Source of the DNA: Thuidium tamariscinum
Lineage: Eukaryota; Streptophyta; Bryopsida; Hypnales; Thuidiaceae
Direction: 5' to 3'
DNA: 64,000 bases
NCBI GenBank assembly: GCA_947034885.2
Contig: OX344749.2
Location: forward strand, 5,037,501-5,101,500
Shown: positions 34,191-52,100 of the stretch, piece after piece
Position numbering within the stretch: position 1 is the first letter of the stretch
Layout: each line of letters starts with the position of its first letter
The notes under the pieces: generated by a model
Databases searched by the model: none
Seen by the model: the letters and a program-made list of their open reading frames with translations, nothing else
What the model was told of the DNA's origin: nothing
Made by a program: the position numbers and the translations under genes

Positions 34191-34442
34191 TTTGGAAGAC
34201 TACAAGTTCTTAGACTATGAGAATTTGCTAAAATTTGCCACATAAATAGGCTAATGTGGCCAAGGAACTACTACATCAAATAATAATATTTAATTCAATT
34301 TTTATTTAATTATTTTTGAATTAAAAATATATATTTTTCAAATTTTTTTAATTATTTTTTGCTCTGATTAATGGTGACTCATTTACAAATTGGAGAACAA
34401 GACTAAAACAACTTCTTAATGCCCTAAAATCTCTTCTTATGA
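34191..34442 (+). mobile_element. Family B MITE-like element, copy 4 (eroded)
   Basis: About 252 bp. The right end gccctaaaatctcttcttat matches the family B terminus well, while the left end (ttatgagcgttttggaagac) is worn. The internal module acaagttcttagactatgag followed by gccacat and an AT-rich tract is in family order. Confidence 0.55.
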
Positions 34443-34699
34443 AATAGGAAGGCAAAGAGATTATGCATCTAACGAGCCAATGTGTAGAGCTCCTGAATGA
34501 ATATTATACCCACAAAGAGGGAATCTAAATGAATCAAGAAGGAATCTAAATCCTACAAAAAGTTTTATTTGTCCATAGATTCAAATAATACCAAAGGAAA
34601 TGATTAACATAATAAGTTTACATTCATTCAGCTGTAAAGCGTTGCAGGGACCTATACTAAATAATTAGTGACATTCCACACTATATAATCCCTCATAGA

Positions 34700-35640
34700 C
34701 CAAACTGCATTTTTAGGCAACATAGAAATTTTAGGTAGCTCAGTACAAATGGAGTTTTGTTGTTTTTTTTCTCTAAAATTTTCACACAACATGTAAACAA
34801 AGAATATCTTTAAGGCTCAATTTTCATGACTTTTGACTACATGGTTAATTGAAAAAGTTATTGTATGATACGTACTTTTTTTCATTGGGCAAGAAATTCA
34901 AGCAAATGTGAAAAAATTAGTTTTTTTAGGGCAAAAAAATTTGAAATTGATTTTCTAGATTCATATATACATAGGAAGTTTTGAATAATTCCATTTTGAT
35001 TAATGACATGAAAGTTATGAGATGTTTTAGTTTGCAAGCAATTGACAATTCTCTACTCTAAAATAAACTTTGAAGGCTTCATTTAACTCAATTTTCAATA
35101 ATTTTTGAAGAAAATTAAATCTTAGGATTTAGATTGTTCTTTAAAACATTACAACCATTGGAATTGGCATTTTTTTTAATTCCATAACTAAATTATCTAC
35201 AATTTAGTATGATGAATCGCTCTCTACCTCTTTCTACTTACTATTTTTTTTGTATGATGTACAATTCCAAACTATCTCAAAATTTTCAAGCATGTAGCCA
35301 ACTTGCTTTAGAAAATGAATTCAAAGAAGCACCACCAACATGGGCATTTTTTCTTGCAAATGCAACCTATGTGAAGTGCAACTACCGTACTTTTGCGAGG
35401 CCAATTTTTTTTTTGTCAATTCAAACATTAAAATCTTGCAATCCACATGGTGGGAAATTATGAAATTCTTCCTTCATCTTCTCTAATTAGCATCCTACAA
35501 GATCCTACAATTACTTGTGTCCAAAAATGTTTTTTTTGAAAAATTTGGCACTTGTATTAAAAATGGCAATTTTGCAATGTTTTTGATGACAACATAGTAA
35601 AAAAAACTTAAGGATTTTTGTTATACATCAATTGTTATTG
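34700..35640 (+). repeat. Dispersed repeat D, copy 2 (~0.95 kb)
   Basis: Collinear with 8185-9180 in the same orientation across nearly its whole length, with many substitutions and small indels. The corresponding positions of the two copies give different, unrelated short frames (for example near 8743-9009 and 35209-35463), so no protein is conserved. Confidence 0.65.
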
Positions 35641-38100
35641 AAGTGTGGATGGGTCATACATTATGTTTCAAACATCTACAATTTTCCAAAACAAGTCTTT
35701 TTAATCTTTTGGTCCCCTTATATTTGTCTCCAATATAGAATATTTGTAGAATATATATGAAACTTAAAAAATATATGTATTTTTATAAAATATGGAAACA
35801 AATTATTCAAACATATATGAAATACATACTCCAATTCCATATATTCCATATTGTTTATAGTCCAAACACCTTTAAGAAGAATACATATTTAACCTTTGAA
35901 TGTTGCTATAGACGTTTGGCGTACTTTGAATGATAAAGAATCTTTCCTTGTAAAGCAAAATTGCAACTTTTCATCCTTGGTATTAGGGATGGAAACGAAA
36001 GATCTTCTACAATACTTTGACTTCCAATGAATATATTTGGCTTATTCAAAGTAGATGATGTCAGACGATATCAAAATGCATGATTTCCACAGCTACCAAT
36101 CCATCCTTTAAGGATTAGGGGGGGGTACTTTACAACTTTCCATGTATCTTATTTTTTTAAACAATGGCAAAATGACATGTAGACCCTTTCAGATTTTTTG
36201 AAAAAGTTTAACCCCTAAACGATGGGCCTATGACCATTGGTTTGAAGACTCCTCTCCTGTCACACAATTTGTTACCGTTTTAGAACCAGTCATGCCTGAA
36301 AAATTTTATTTTTATTTTTCAGAGATGAAAGTAAATCTCTTCTATACTTCACAAAAATTTCAGATTTTTTTAAGGAAAGTTGATTTTCATGACAGTTTTT
36401 GAAGAAAAAGTCAAGAAAAAATAATAGAAAATAGAAAATAATCTCAAAAAATCTGAAAATTTCACCATGTGTGTACATTATAGTGACAAACATTATGGTG
36501 TAGACTCAACTTCCGTGTACACCTATTTCTAGGTTGCAGTGGACATTAAAAATGCAGCCAAAATTCCAATTGCTATAGAACATTCAATTTTCCAAAATTT
36601 TCCAAAATTCCAATTGGAGTAGAAACTAGAAGTGAGGACCTTCATTTTATTAGTTGGGCTCAAATTCAGAAAATGTCATTTTCAAGGAGAAATTTTAAAT
36701 TTACTCAATTTCTCAAAATACACTAAAACAACAAATTTTGCCATCCGTTTTTGGTAATTACTTCTCAACCACATGAAATCAAACATCAGCCAGACAAAAA
36801 ACTCAGTTGGACACTCTTCGTAACTCAGCATGCAAGGGCATTAAAAAAAATATGGATGAAAAAACTACTGTTCAGTTCCTCTTCTGGTCCCTTGCAGTCA
36901 TCCAAACGCCATGGAATGGCTTCGGCGTCGTTTAAGGGTTAATCACTAATGTTTGAAAGACCCATACATCCCATCTATTTTTCATTTCGAAAAGAAGTAT
37001 TGCCTAGTCATTGAAAGTCAAACTACTATATAAGACTTCACTAGCTTGTTTCTACAAAATTTAAAGGATGACATCTATACTTTTGTCCTATATAGAAGGA
37101 TTCTCTATCATTTGTTTAAAATTTTTGTGTCAATGGCATCCTTTCTAAGATTAAAAGAATGACAATTGTTTACTAAGTAGAAAAGGGAAGCCTTCATCCA
37201 TCCTAATGGGTATGAAAAGTCACCTATCAAATTGAAAATTGAAGATATGGTATCTTGTAGATCTCTTTATTATCTCCATCCTTTACACGATTCCAAAATA
37301 GATTTGTGATATGGCTTATGTTAAAAAAATTGGTTACTATACTGTAATTGATTCTATTATATAACATAGACACAATTTTTGGGTAAGGTATCCACTCAAA
37401 TTTCCTTACAATTGGCTTTTGTTGATGTAAAGTTTTTTCCCTTGAGATTTAAAGCTACTAATTTTTGAATTTAGAAAATAAATTTTGACTTTATCTATAA
37501 AGTATAGTTAGGAGTTGAGATTGTGCCACCTCATAAGATTTTTGATTCTTGGTACTTTGTCAATATAAGTACATTCAAATATAAGTTAAAAATTATGATA
37601 CAAAATCCAAAAATCCAAAATTAAAATCATTTATTTATATAAGTTTCAACCTCATCATATGGTGTTCCATCTTCTTCATATAGTGAAACCTAAAAGCATG
37701 GACATATGGAGTATATATTTTTACAACTATTATTGCATTGTATGAAATTTTATATTTATTTTGAAAATAAGAAATTCAACAACTATGAAAATGGTTCTCA
37801 ACTAAATTTTCTTGATGCTTACAATCTAAGTGATTTTTTAGTATTCAAAATAAACAAATAAAAATTATTTTTAAAAATTATCCTAAATAATCATAATTCT
37901 TCCATAATATCTATTGACATTGTAAAACATTACTTTCTCTTTCTATTGGCATATAAAAAAAATTTGTAGCTTTTTCAACAAATATATAAATTGAATAAAG
38001 TATGCTTTTTAAAACAAGCATTATCCACCTAATGGATAGGAGGGGTTAAATCTCAAACTTACTTTTTAAGTGTGTAATGTTGTGTTATACTGTGACAGAG
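35641..38100. other. AT-rich intergenic DNA
   Basis: No coding frame, RNA gene or bounded repeat could be supported. Local features include a run of seven or more G near 36119 and short A/T-only stretches. Composition changes abruptly to GC-richer sequence near 38100, where the upstream region of MCM9 begins. Confidence 0.5.
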
Positions 38101-39526
38101 GTGTGTTTAACGAACGGAAAATCAGGCCGGGGAATTCATCCATCCGTTGGTCATGTCAGTTCCCGCCATCGTCGTGGTTTGTGCTTCAAGCTCCTCGGTG
38201 CTTTGAGACACAGCTTTTGAGGTTTGCATTCAAAATCCCTGTTTGAAACTCGCGGAACTATCGAAAGGTTTTGGGTCAGGGCATTGTTTCGTTGAGGGAA
38301 TTTCTTCTAGTCGGTACAAGCTCATCGAGACATTTTGAAATAACCTAACTCGCAAGATATTGCAATTGGCAGTTGTGTGTCTGCTCTGTGTCCCTGGAAA
38401 TCATATTAGTGATTGCTCCCAGTGCGGCAGGAGCGACGCTTCTGTGTCATGGTGAATTGCTATCTCTTTTTTTCTGGTGAAAGCTCATCGGAGGCGCTTT
38501 TTTGCGTGGTGATAGGTTGACATGCACGGCGATTTGTGAGTTCGAAGAGGTTTGGATTCCAGTCAGGATTACGGGCAGTATATGAAGAGTGGTCAGCATG
38601 TCGAAATTGGCAGGCTGATGAGCAGAATTCGGCTTGCTTCGAGTTCGAATTCATTGCAGCATCAGGTGAGGAGTCCTTCACTTGTGTGGTTTGAAGTGCT
38701 GCGTTCGTCGGAAGGTGATGCTGCTTTAAGGAGTGATGGATGTTCTTGCTTTTGCAGAGGAGGCTCGTTTAGGGAGCTCAATTATAGTAGAAGTAGTTGA
38801 ATCTTCATGAGTAGCTGCTACTACGTGAAAATGGACAGAATTGTTCTGAATTGGTGAATTGCTCGGATTTGTCGCATTGGTGATTTGAACAAGGTAGGAA
38901 GGAGAAATTATTGCATTGTTCCACTTTCCTACATGCGGTTGTTCCAGAATGAGTTTGACGTGCTTGATGAATTAAAGTGTTCCTGTGTAGATTAGTTCGA
39001 ATTAGTTTACTACTCGGAAAATAGAAACCACAAGTCCACAAACATGAAGGCGACGTGGTGAAAGATTTCCAGTTGGCATGCCTGCTGAGAGAAGAGTAAC
39101 GACGAAGTTTGCGATGAGATCCACCCAGAGAATGTAAAGAGAGGTGATGAAAATCCAGAAGTAGGTTTCTGGGAGGGAGTAGGAGATGGATGTGACTGTG
39201 GCTAGATCCTATTGAGAGTAGGGTGGCTTGACTTCTTTTTCCTTCCTCTCCTAGGTCCTCCGGAATATTTATTGAGGGATGCTTTACATGACCTTGAAGT
39301 GAAGCCCGTAACTGGTCGTGGAAAAGCTGCCATTTCTATCAATCCTAGAAAGAGTAAGATAAGGTGTAGAGGCAAATACAGCTTGCTTCCCGTTACAGAC
39401 AAAAACTCTCCCTCGATTGATTAGGGGTTGTCGTCCTCATTCATTTCGGCGAATGCTTCACATGTCTCGGGCAATTCAACGTACACCAATCTGATCCCTT
39501 CAATGAGACTTGAGAGCAGTTAACCA
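38101..39526 (+). promoter_or_regulatory. GC-richer upstream region and probable leader of MCM9
   Basis: It has a gene-like base composition, but no frame continues into the MCM9 exons. A 30-codon frame starting at the ATG at 38582 ends in a good donor (CATCAG|GTGAGG near 38666), so this may be a transcribed leader with one or more introns or short upstream frames. The transcription start is not determinable from sequence. Confidence 0.45.
38160..38167 (+). promoter_or_regulatory. Possible E2F-type site upstream of MCM9
   Basis: The word TTCCCGCC, preceded by G, matches the E2F consensus WTTSSCSS at all but the first position. E2F sites are common in promoters of replication genes, including MCM genes. 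It is one short word, so a chance match is quite possible. Confidence 0.35.
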
Positions 39527-45839
<6,313 letters not shown>

Positions 45840-46695
45840 AGCTCTCTTGGCGAGTTTGTGCATAGAAGCATTAGCGAGAAAGCCACGTGAAAATGGTGAG
45901 GCGATCGGCCGCCTTCTGTGCATTCGTCAATACATTTTGGACACTTGGCTCTGAGGCCTGAAAGTCGGCGTGCCATGGCTGTATCTATCAATACATCGCG
46001 ATGTTTCTGAATTCGACGGTAACTTCATCTGTGTTGGCTTCTGGTGTGTAGACGTGTAACACGTACACACGGAAATGAGAGGCTCTTGAATATTAGGTGC
46101 AGATTAAAAAAGGGTCATTATAATATATTCCTCAGAGTTCTGAGGACTACATTGTAAATTGCAAACACATCCTAAGATGTGCACTGCCGACATGGTTTCG
46201 AGAGGTTCCGCTGGGTTTTTTTTGTTGTAACATACGACCTTGAAGGGCCGCCAGCTGGACTGACACGACACAACAGGTTCCGCCGTTTTGAGATCAATGC
46301 AGGTGACATACTCTTGATATAGGACATACAGGAGCAATAATTTGTTCCAACTTAGTGAGTTTCGTGTCTGCATACTGCAAATCTTGGTCTATAGTTCAAA
46401 GACTATTTTCGAACTGCCAAGAGGTATAAACATGCAAGTGAAACGTGAAAGTAGAAAATTTGATGAGGGCTTTCAAATTGTCCATGAAATACAATAATAG
46501 CTACATCCCAAAAGGGCAGTAAAATGCTGATCTTACTATTCGTTTTCATTAAACTACAATCAGAGGGACATCGTCTGTAGCACAACTTCCCACTCGATCA
46601 ACTTACTAGCCGCTTCTGGCACAATAGATCTATGTACAAGCAATCAGTACACGACGATGAGGTATAGTACGTCTACAAACCATCACCCAATGACA
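45840..46695. other. Convergent intergenic region
   Basis: It lies between the MCM9 stop and the stop of the L18a-like gene and contains both trailers. No other feature is supported. The 45739-45954 frame overlaps the last MCM9 exon in the wrong frame. Confidence 0.5.
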
Positions 46696-48021
46696 CTAGA
46701 ATAACCCCAAGTTGTGATTTGCCACCTGTGATCCTCCGAATATCATGAACACCAACGCCTACCAAAAAAAAAGAGCAATAGTTATTCCCACTCAACTGAC
46801 AACAAATGTCCAGTCAGAACCGACACTTCAATTCATGTTGTAAGAGTTAATCCAGATGACGCAGTAAAAGGGAATCCAAATGAGTGAAAAACATCGCATG
46901 TACTGCTCCAAAATAAATACATAATAGAAGGAAAAACTTCCACGTAAAACTGCTAATGAAATATGAGACCCAAAGTCTTGCAGGGGTAAGAGGTGTCTGA
47001 GTGTATAAAACAGTAAGGAAATTACCGCAATGGCGCAAGCCGTCAACCCCGTTGTCTCCCTGTGGTCATAGCTGAGACAGAAGAAAATGAAAGCTCCAAC
47101 GTACCATGGTACGGAAGCAATGAAAAACCCCAGAATAAATCTGCCCCCAAAATTCCCATCACCCGATGACATGAGAACACATTCACCACCACTCTCATCA
47201 CAATACAAAAATTCGACCAAAAAAATTTGGCAAAAGGAAATAAGGAGTTAGAACACTTACAAGAACCACCCAAAGCCCAGACCACAGAAAGGCAAAGGAT
47301 CCGAATCGTAAGATCGTCTGTGAGGATTCTCTTCTATGGGATATCCTGAAAAGCACACAGAGTAAGATCAAAATAAATGGCCAGCACATTCAGCCAAAGT
47401 AGAACCCGAAGCAACCCTAGCCGCTCATAAATCCCAAAAGACCTTTGTACATTAAATTGTACATTCTCAATTTGTACATGGTATATTGAGTACCGTCACA
47501 ATACAAAATTAGGTACACGCAATACTCCGATTTTCGAAACTACAACTTGTTCAGTGTGACGAAGAATCTCTCATATGATTCGTGAACACAAGAAAAACGG
47601 AAATAGGTACATACTCACAAAGAGAGTCCCTGGATTCTCTAAGAGGTAAACCAAATCCTCAGAACCGACCATAAAAAGAACCTAAAAACCTAAACGTACT
47701 CTACCCCTTTTCTATGATCAAACATATGCCCGCATATACACAACAAAAAACAGACAGTAGCGCAGAACTCGCATCTCCACGGCAACCTGACGACCTCACC
47801 AAAGACTTTAGGAACACGCCACCACAACTGAAATTTACACTAAAGAACCGAAAGGAGGAGAAGGTAAGCAAACTTTCGATGCGATCCAAGAGTCAGTAGC
47901 ATCAGGCACCTGTGACAGATTGGCTGTAGCCGCCCTGATTGTAGCTCGGGGGCACAGGCTGCGGCATCCCCTGATTGCCCTGAAACGTGCCATAGTAACC
48001 CTCCTTCCCTTGCTGCGCCAT
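46696..48021 (-). CDS. 60S ribosomal protein L18a-like membrane protein
   Basis: A plant protein family named after a loose database similarity to L18a; it is a small predicted membrane protein, not a ribosomal subunit. Four exons (48021-47910, 47345-47261, 47140-47026, 46758-46696) close in frame to 124 aa. The Gln/Pro/Gly/Tyr-rich N-terminus (MAQQGKEGYYGTFQGNQG) leads to FCGLGFGWFLFILGFFIASVPWYVGAFIFFC, the family signature with two hydrophobic segments around the conserved VPWYVGAF. A Tyr-Asp-Arg-Glu stretch (YDHRETTGLTACAIAA) and a third hydrophobic segment, LVFMIFGG, follow. The exact function is unknown; relatives have been linked to stress and endomembrane trafficking. It is divergent from HSP101 and shares its upstream region. 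Confidence 0.9.
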
Positions 48022-48203
48022 CGCTGCCACAATACAAAGCAACAATTCCACTTCGCCCCCACACACCCGAAAGCCTGACTACTCCGAATTTTTGCGACCA
48101 AATGACGAGGGCCCCAAGACGTCGAGAAAGTGCGAGATCCGAGTTACGCAATGGCGGAGAAGACAGCGGCGGAGTCAGATTTATAATCTATTTCTTGTGT
48201 AGA

Positions 48204-48211
48204 TTCTAGAA
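48204..48211. promoter_or_regulatory. Two-unit heat-shock element (TTCTAGAA)
   Basis: TTCnnGAA is a pair of inverted heat-shock factor units, followed by a weaker GAG unit at the right spacing. It lies ~180 bp upstream of the L18a-like start codon. Two units alone are a weak site. Confidence 0.45.
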
Positions 48212-48324
48212 GTGAGTGGGAAATGGAGTTCGGGAAAAGAGCGGTCATCTGTGGATCTAAGATCATCGAAGATGCAAGGCTGGTTGGCCCGGAGCGGTGC
48301 CAGACTGCCAGCTGGGTGCTTCGA

Positions 48325-48424
48325 CATGGATGAATGTCAAGGATGAACATAGAGGATGAATACTGATCATCATGGACGAATGTCGAGGATGAGGATGAAC
48401 ATCATCGTCACGGATGAATGTCTA
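48325..48424 (+). repeat. Degenerate tandem repeat of a GGATGAATGTC-type unit
   Basis: Words ggatgaatgtcaaggatgaa, ggacgaatgtcgaggatga and ggatgaatgtctaagg recur within 100 bp, with intervening gatgaacat and gatcatcatg. This is an imperfect minisatellite-like array in the intergenic region. Confidence 0.6.
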
Positions 48425-48643
48425 AGGCAATTTTCAGTTGATGTGCCGGGCAATATTCAGCGATAAAAGAAATTACCTTATTGGCTCATTCCTCATAAAG
48501 GCCCGGTGCACAGGTGGATCGGATGCCCACTTGGCAAAATCCAAAGTGGCATGCCGCGTGGCCCACACACAGTACAGTGCCCTCATTCGATCACTGGGCC
48601 GGCGGCATTCAGTTCTTCCATCTGCTTTCACTCTGTCTCTCTC

Positions 48644-48661
48644 GAATCTTCTCGAGCTTTC
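48644..48661. promoter_or_regulatory. Four-unit heat-shock element of HSP101
   Basis: GAATCTTCTCGAGCTTTC reads GAA-nn-TTC-nn-GAG-nn-TTC: four consecutive alternating heat-shock factor units at exact five-base spacing, three perfect and one with a single mismatch. The site is ~75-90 bp left of a TATA-like word and upstream of the HSP101 gene, as expected for a heat-inducible chaperone. Confidence 0.75.
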
Positions 48662-49166
48662 GGCTTCGTTCCAGGCTCATCTGCCTCATTCCAGGCCCTT
48701 CTCCACTTTGAATGCACTCCGTCGTAGCTCTGCCATATAGCAAGAACTCCTTGAGTTTCCTGAAGACATCAGAATTTTGTGAACCAACCTCTGTACAGTC
48801 TTGACAAGTTTTGATTCTTAGTTTTGTAGGCTTAGAATTTTAATCTCAGTCGATTTGAGGTCTAATTTCAGGTGGAGAGCTTTTGGAGAGAGGATTCCAT
48901 TTTCTTGTAGATTTTGCGCCGGGTTCGAGTGTCGTGGTTGCGGAAGGTTTTTTGAACTCGGTTTTGAAGTTTTTCTGCGTGGTATACGATTTCCACTCTT
49001 GAAGTTGGAGAGCGTTTAGGAGAGAGCTGTTTATCGAGGATATTGTAGTTGCGCAGTTTGTGGCTGCTTTGATTGTTTGTAGTTTCAAAGAATTTGTAAG
49101 TCGGTTTGGAATTTTTGAAGTGCGCTGCGGCAGAGAGTCGAGTGAAGTCATTTTTATCGGCTCAGT

Positions 49167-52100
49167 ATGAATCCGGAGAAGTTCACACACAAGACGAACG
49201 AAGCGCTCGCAGCTGGCCAAGAGCTAGCGACCGAGGCGGGCCATGCGCAGTATACGCCGGTGCATTTGGTTCTTGCGCTTCTCGATGATGGCGAAGGTCT
49301 GCTAAGGCAAGCCGTTACTTCGGCCACCGGCAGTGAAGGAACGATTGCCTCTGTGGAGCGAGTCTTGAAGAGCTCTTTGAAGAAAATCCCTTCACAGAGT
49401 CCCGCTCCGGAGGCCTCTCCTCCTAATCCTGCACTTATCAAGTGTATCCGGAGGGCGCAGAGTTTGCAAAAATCTAGAGGAGACTCGCACTTGGCAGTCG
49501 ATCAGCTCATTATTGCTTTGCTTGACGATGGACAAATCTCTGACTGTTTCAAGGAGGCTGGCATCAGCGCTGCCAGGTATATATTTGTCGAAATTTGTGT
49601 TTGATATGTTGCATTCTTTATCTTTCCTGCCTTGAACGTGCTCGAGTGTTTGGGTTTAATTAGCCTAGGCTACTTTTTAAAAAGTTTACAAGCTCAGTCG
49701 CGGTGCATCGAGTGATGCTTTCCGCAAGAGCAAAATTCGTGAGTGATGATTGACCTTCTAAGAATCTGGATGTCTCGAGTCTTACTTGTCTGCGTTTCGA
49801 TTCATAATTGCAACTGTAGCCAGAATCTTTCTTAGATTAGTCCTTTCCGTTCCCTGCTAATGCAGTCTGCCTGTTCGTCGCTGTCTTCGTTGTAGAATGT
49901 GCCTTTTTAGAGGATTTCGAGTGTATTGTTTCTGAATGAGAGAAGAGCTTTGTTCATATGTTCTGACAACCAATTTTATGTTATGGTCTGCTTGTTTCGA
50001 GTAAGTAGAATGCTGTAAGGCCAGACATGAATGTCGGTTGAAAATGTCCCAGTTTTTCTTTAAATTGAGAGAAAACAGTTTGGTGGTTTGAATAATTACT
50101 GTGATATGTTTGCGATGGACATGTTGATGATGACTGAAGTGTTACTTTGGATTATCTCTTTCTGACAGGGTGAAGAAGGAGCTTGAGACTGTGAGAGGAA
50201 CTGCTAAAAAAGTGGAGAATGCTACTGGTGACACCAATTTCCAAGCCCTAAAGAAATACGGGAGAGACTTGGTTGAGCAAGCTGCGAAGTTGGATCCTGT
50301 CATTGGGAGAGACGATGAGATTCGGAGAGTGGTGAGGATCCTTTCACGACGAACCAAGAACAACCCTGTGTTGATCGGAGAACCCGGTGTTGGGAAAACG
50401 GCTGTTGCGGAGGGACTTGCTCAAAGAATCGTGAGAGGAGATGTGCCGAGCAATTTGATGGATGTTCGGCTGGTTGCTCTCGATATGGGAGCTTTGGTCG
50501 CGGGTGCCAAATACCGAGGAGAGTTTGAAGAGCGCCTCAAATCTGTGCTCAAAGAGGTTGAGGAAGCTGAGGGCAAAGTCATTTTATTCATTGATGAGAT
50601 TCACCTTGTTCTGGGTGCTGGACGTACAGAAGGGTCTATGGATGCTGCCAACCTTCTGAAACCAATGCTTGCACGTGGCCAGCTGCGTTGCATCGGTGCG
50701 ACGACGCTCGAGGAGTATAGGAAATATGTTGAGAAGGATGCAGCATTTGAGCGCCGATTTCAGCAGGTTCTGGTAGCGGAGCCCAGTGTGCAGGATACTA
50801 TCAGTATTTTGCGAGGTTTGAAAGAGAGATATGAGGGACACCATGGTGTTCATCTCTTGGATAGGGCTCTTGTTGTGGCCGCTCAACTCTCAAGCCGCTA
50901 CATTACAGGCAGGTTTCTACCTGACAAAGCCATCGACTTGATAGACGAAGCGTGTGCTAATGTGCGTGTTCAACTCGATAGCCAGCCTGAAGAAATTGAT
51001 GCGATGGAGAGGAGGAGGATCCAACTGGAGGTGGAGCTTCATGCTTTGGAAAAGGATAAGGACAAAGCTAGCAAGGCGCGCTCACTAGAAGTACGACAAG
51101 AACTGACGAATATCCAAGACCAGTTGAGACCCTTGAAGATGAAGTATCAGAGAGAGAAAGAGAGGGTCGATGAGCTTCGAAGATTAAAGCAAAAACGTGA
51201 AGAGCTCCAAGTGAACCTGGTTGAAGCAGAACGGCGATATGACTTGGCGAGAGCTGCCGATCTGAAGTATGGAGCCCTTCTAGAGCTGGAAAAGGCCATA
51301 AATAAGTTTGAATCTGAACTCGGAGAGAACAGCATGCTTACAGAAACTGTAGGCCCCGATCAGGTTGCTGAGGTATGTCATCGTTTCCTCTACCAAATCT
51401 ATAGCTAGTATGTCTGCATTATCTCACTTTGGGTTTTGAAAATATCATGCATATCCCTCTGTTACATAGTATTCAACCATCAATGCTTATACGGTTTACT
51501 TTTTATCATCCTGCATTCTTTACACTGATGATTGTAATTGGACTGTATTTTTCAGGTAGTGAGTCGTTGGACTGGCATCCCAGTTACAAGGCTAGGTCAG
51601 AATGAGAAAGCGCGACTTCTGGGTTTAGCAGAGAGATTACACCAGCGTGTTGTTGGTCAGAATGAGGCAGTGCAAGCTGTAGCTGAGGCAGTGTTAAGAT
51701 CTCGAGCTGGTTTAGGGCGACAACAACAACCCACTGGATCATTCCTCTTCCTTGGCCCAACCGGAGTTGGAAAAACAGAGTTGGCTAAAGCTTTAGCAGA
51801 GCAACTATTTGACAAAGAGAATCAGCTTGTTCGCCTGGATATGTCGGAGTATATGGAACAGCATTCCGTTGCACGTCTCATCGGTGCTCCACCAGGGTAA
51901 GTCTTTCATTCTGTCATTTCCTTAAGGTTTGTGGTTTATGGCTTTTTAGTGTCTTTCAGGTGAAATCTAGGAATCGATTACTGCTAAAAATGGTTTCTCC
52001 ACTGAATTCAGTGTTTCATCTGGTGGCTGAAATTTTGGTACTACAATTTTTATGCAGGTATGTTGGACATGAAGAAGGTGGTCAGCTCACTGAAGCGGTA

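Larger units (their letters stand above)
48022..49166. promoter_or_regulatory. Shared divergent promoter region of L18a-like and HSP101
   Basis: About 1.1 kb between the two divergent start codons. It holds a heat-shock element cluster, a weak TATA-like word (catatagc at 48734) about 75 bp to its right, and then ~400 bp of T/G-rich leader before the HSP101 ATG. A second, simpler heat-shock element pair lies closer to the L18a-like gene, so the stress response could extend to both genes. Confidence 0.6.

Noticed and set aside
50584-50886. Minus-strand frames within HSP101 and other large exons
   Set aside because: They are antisense shadows of strongly conserved plus-strand exons.
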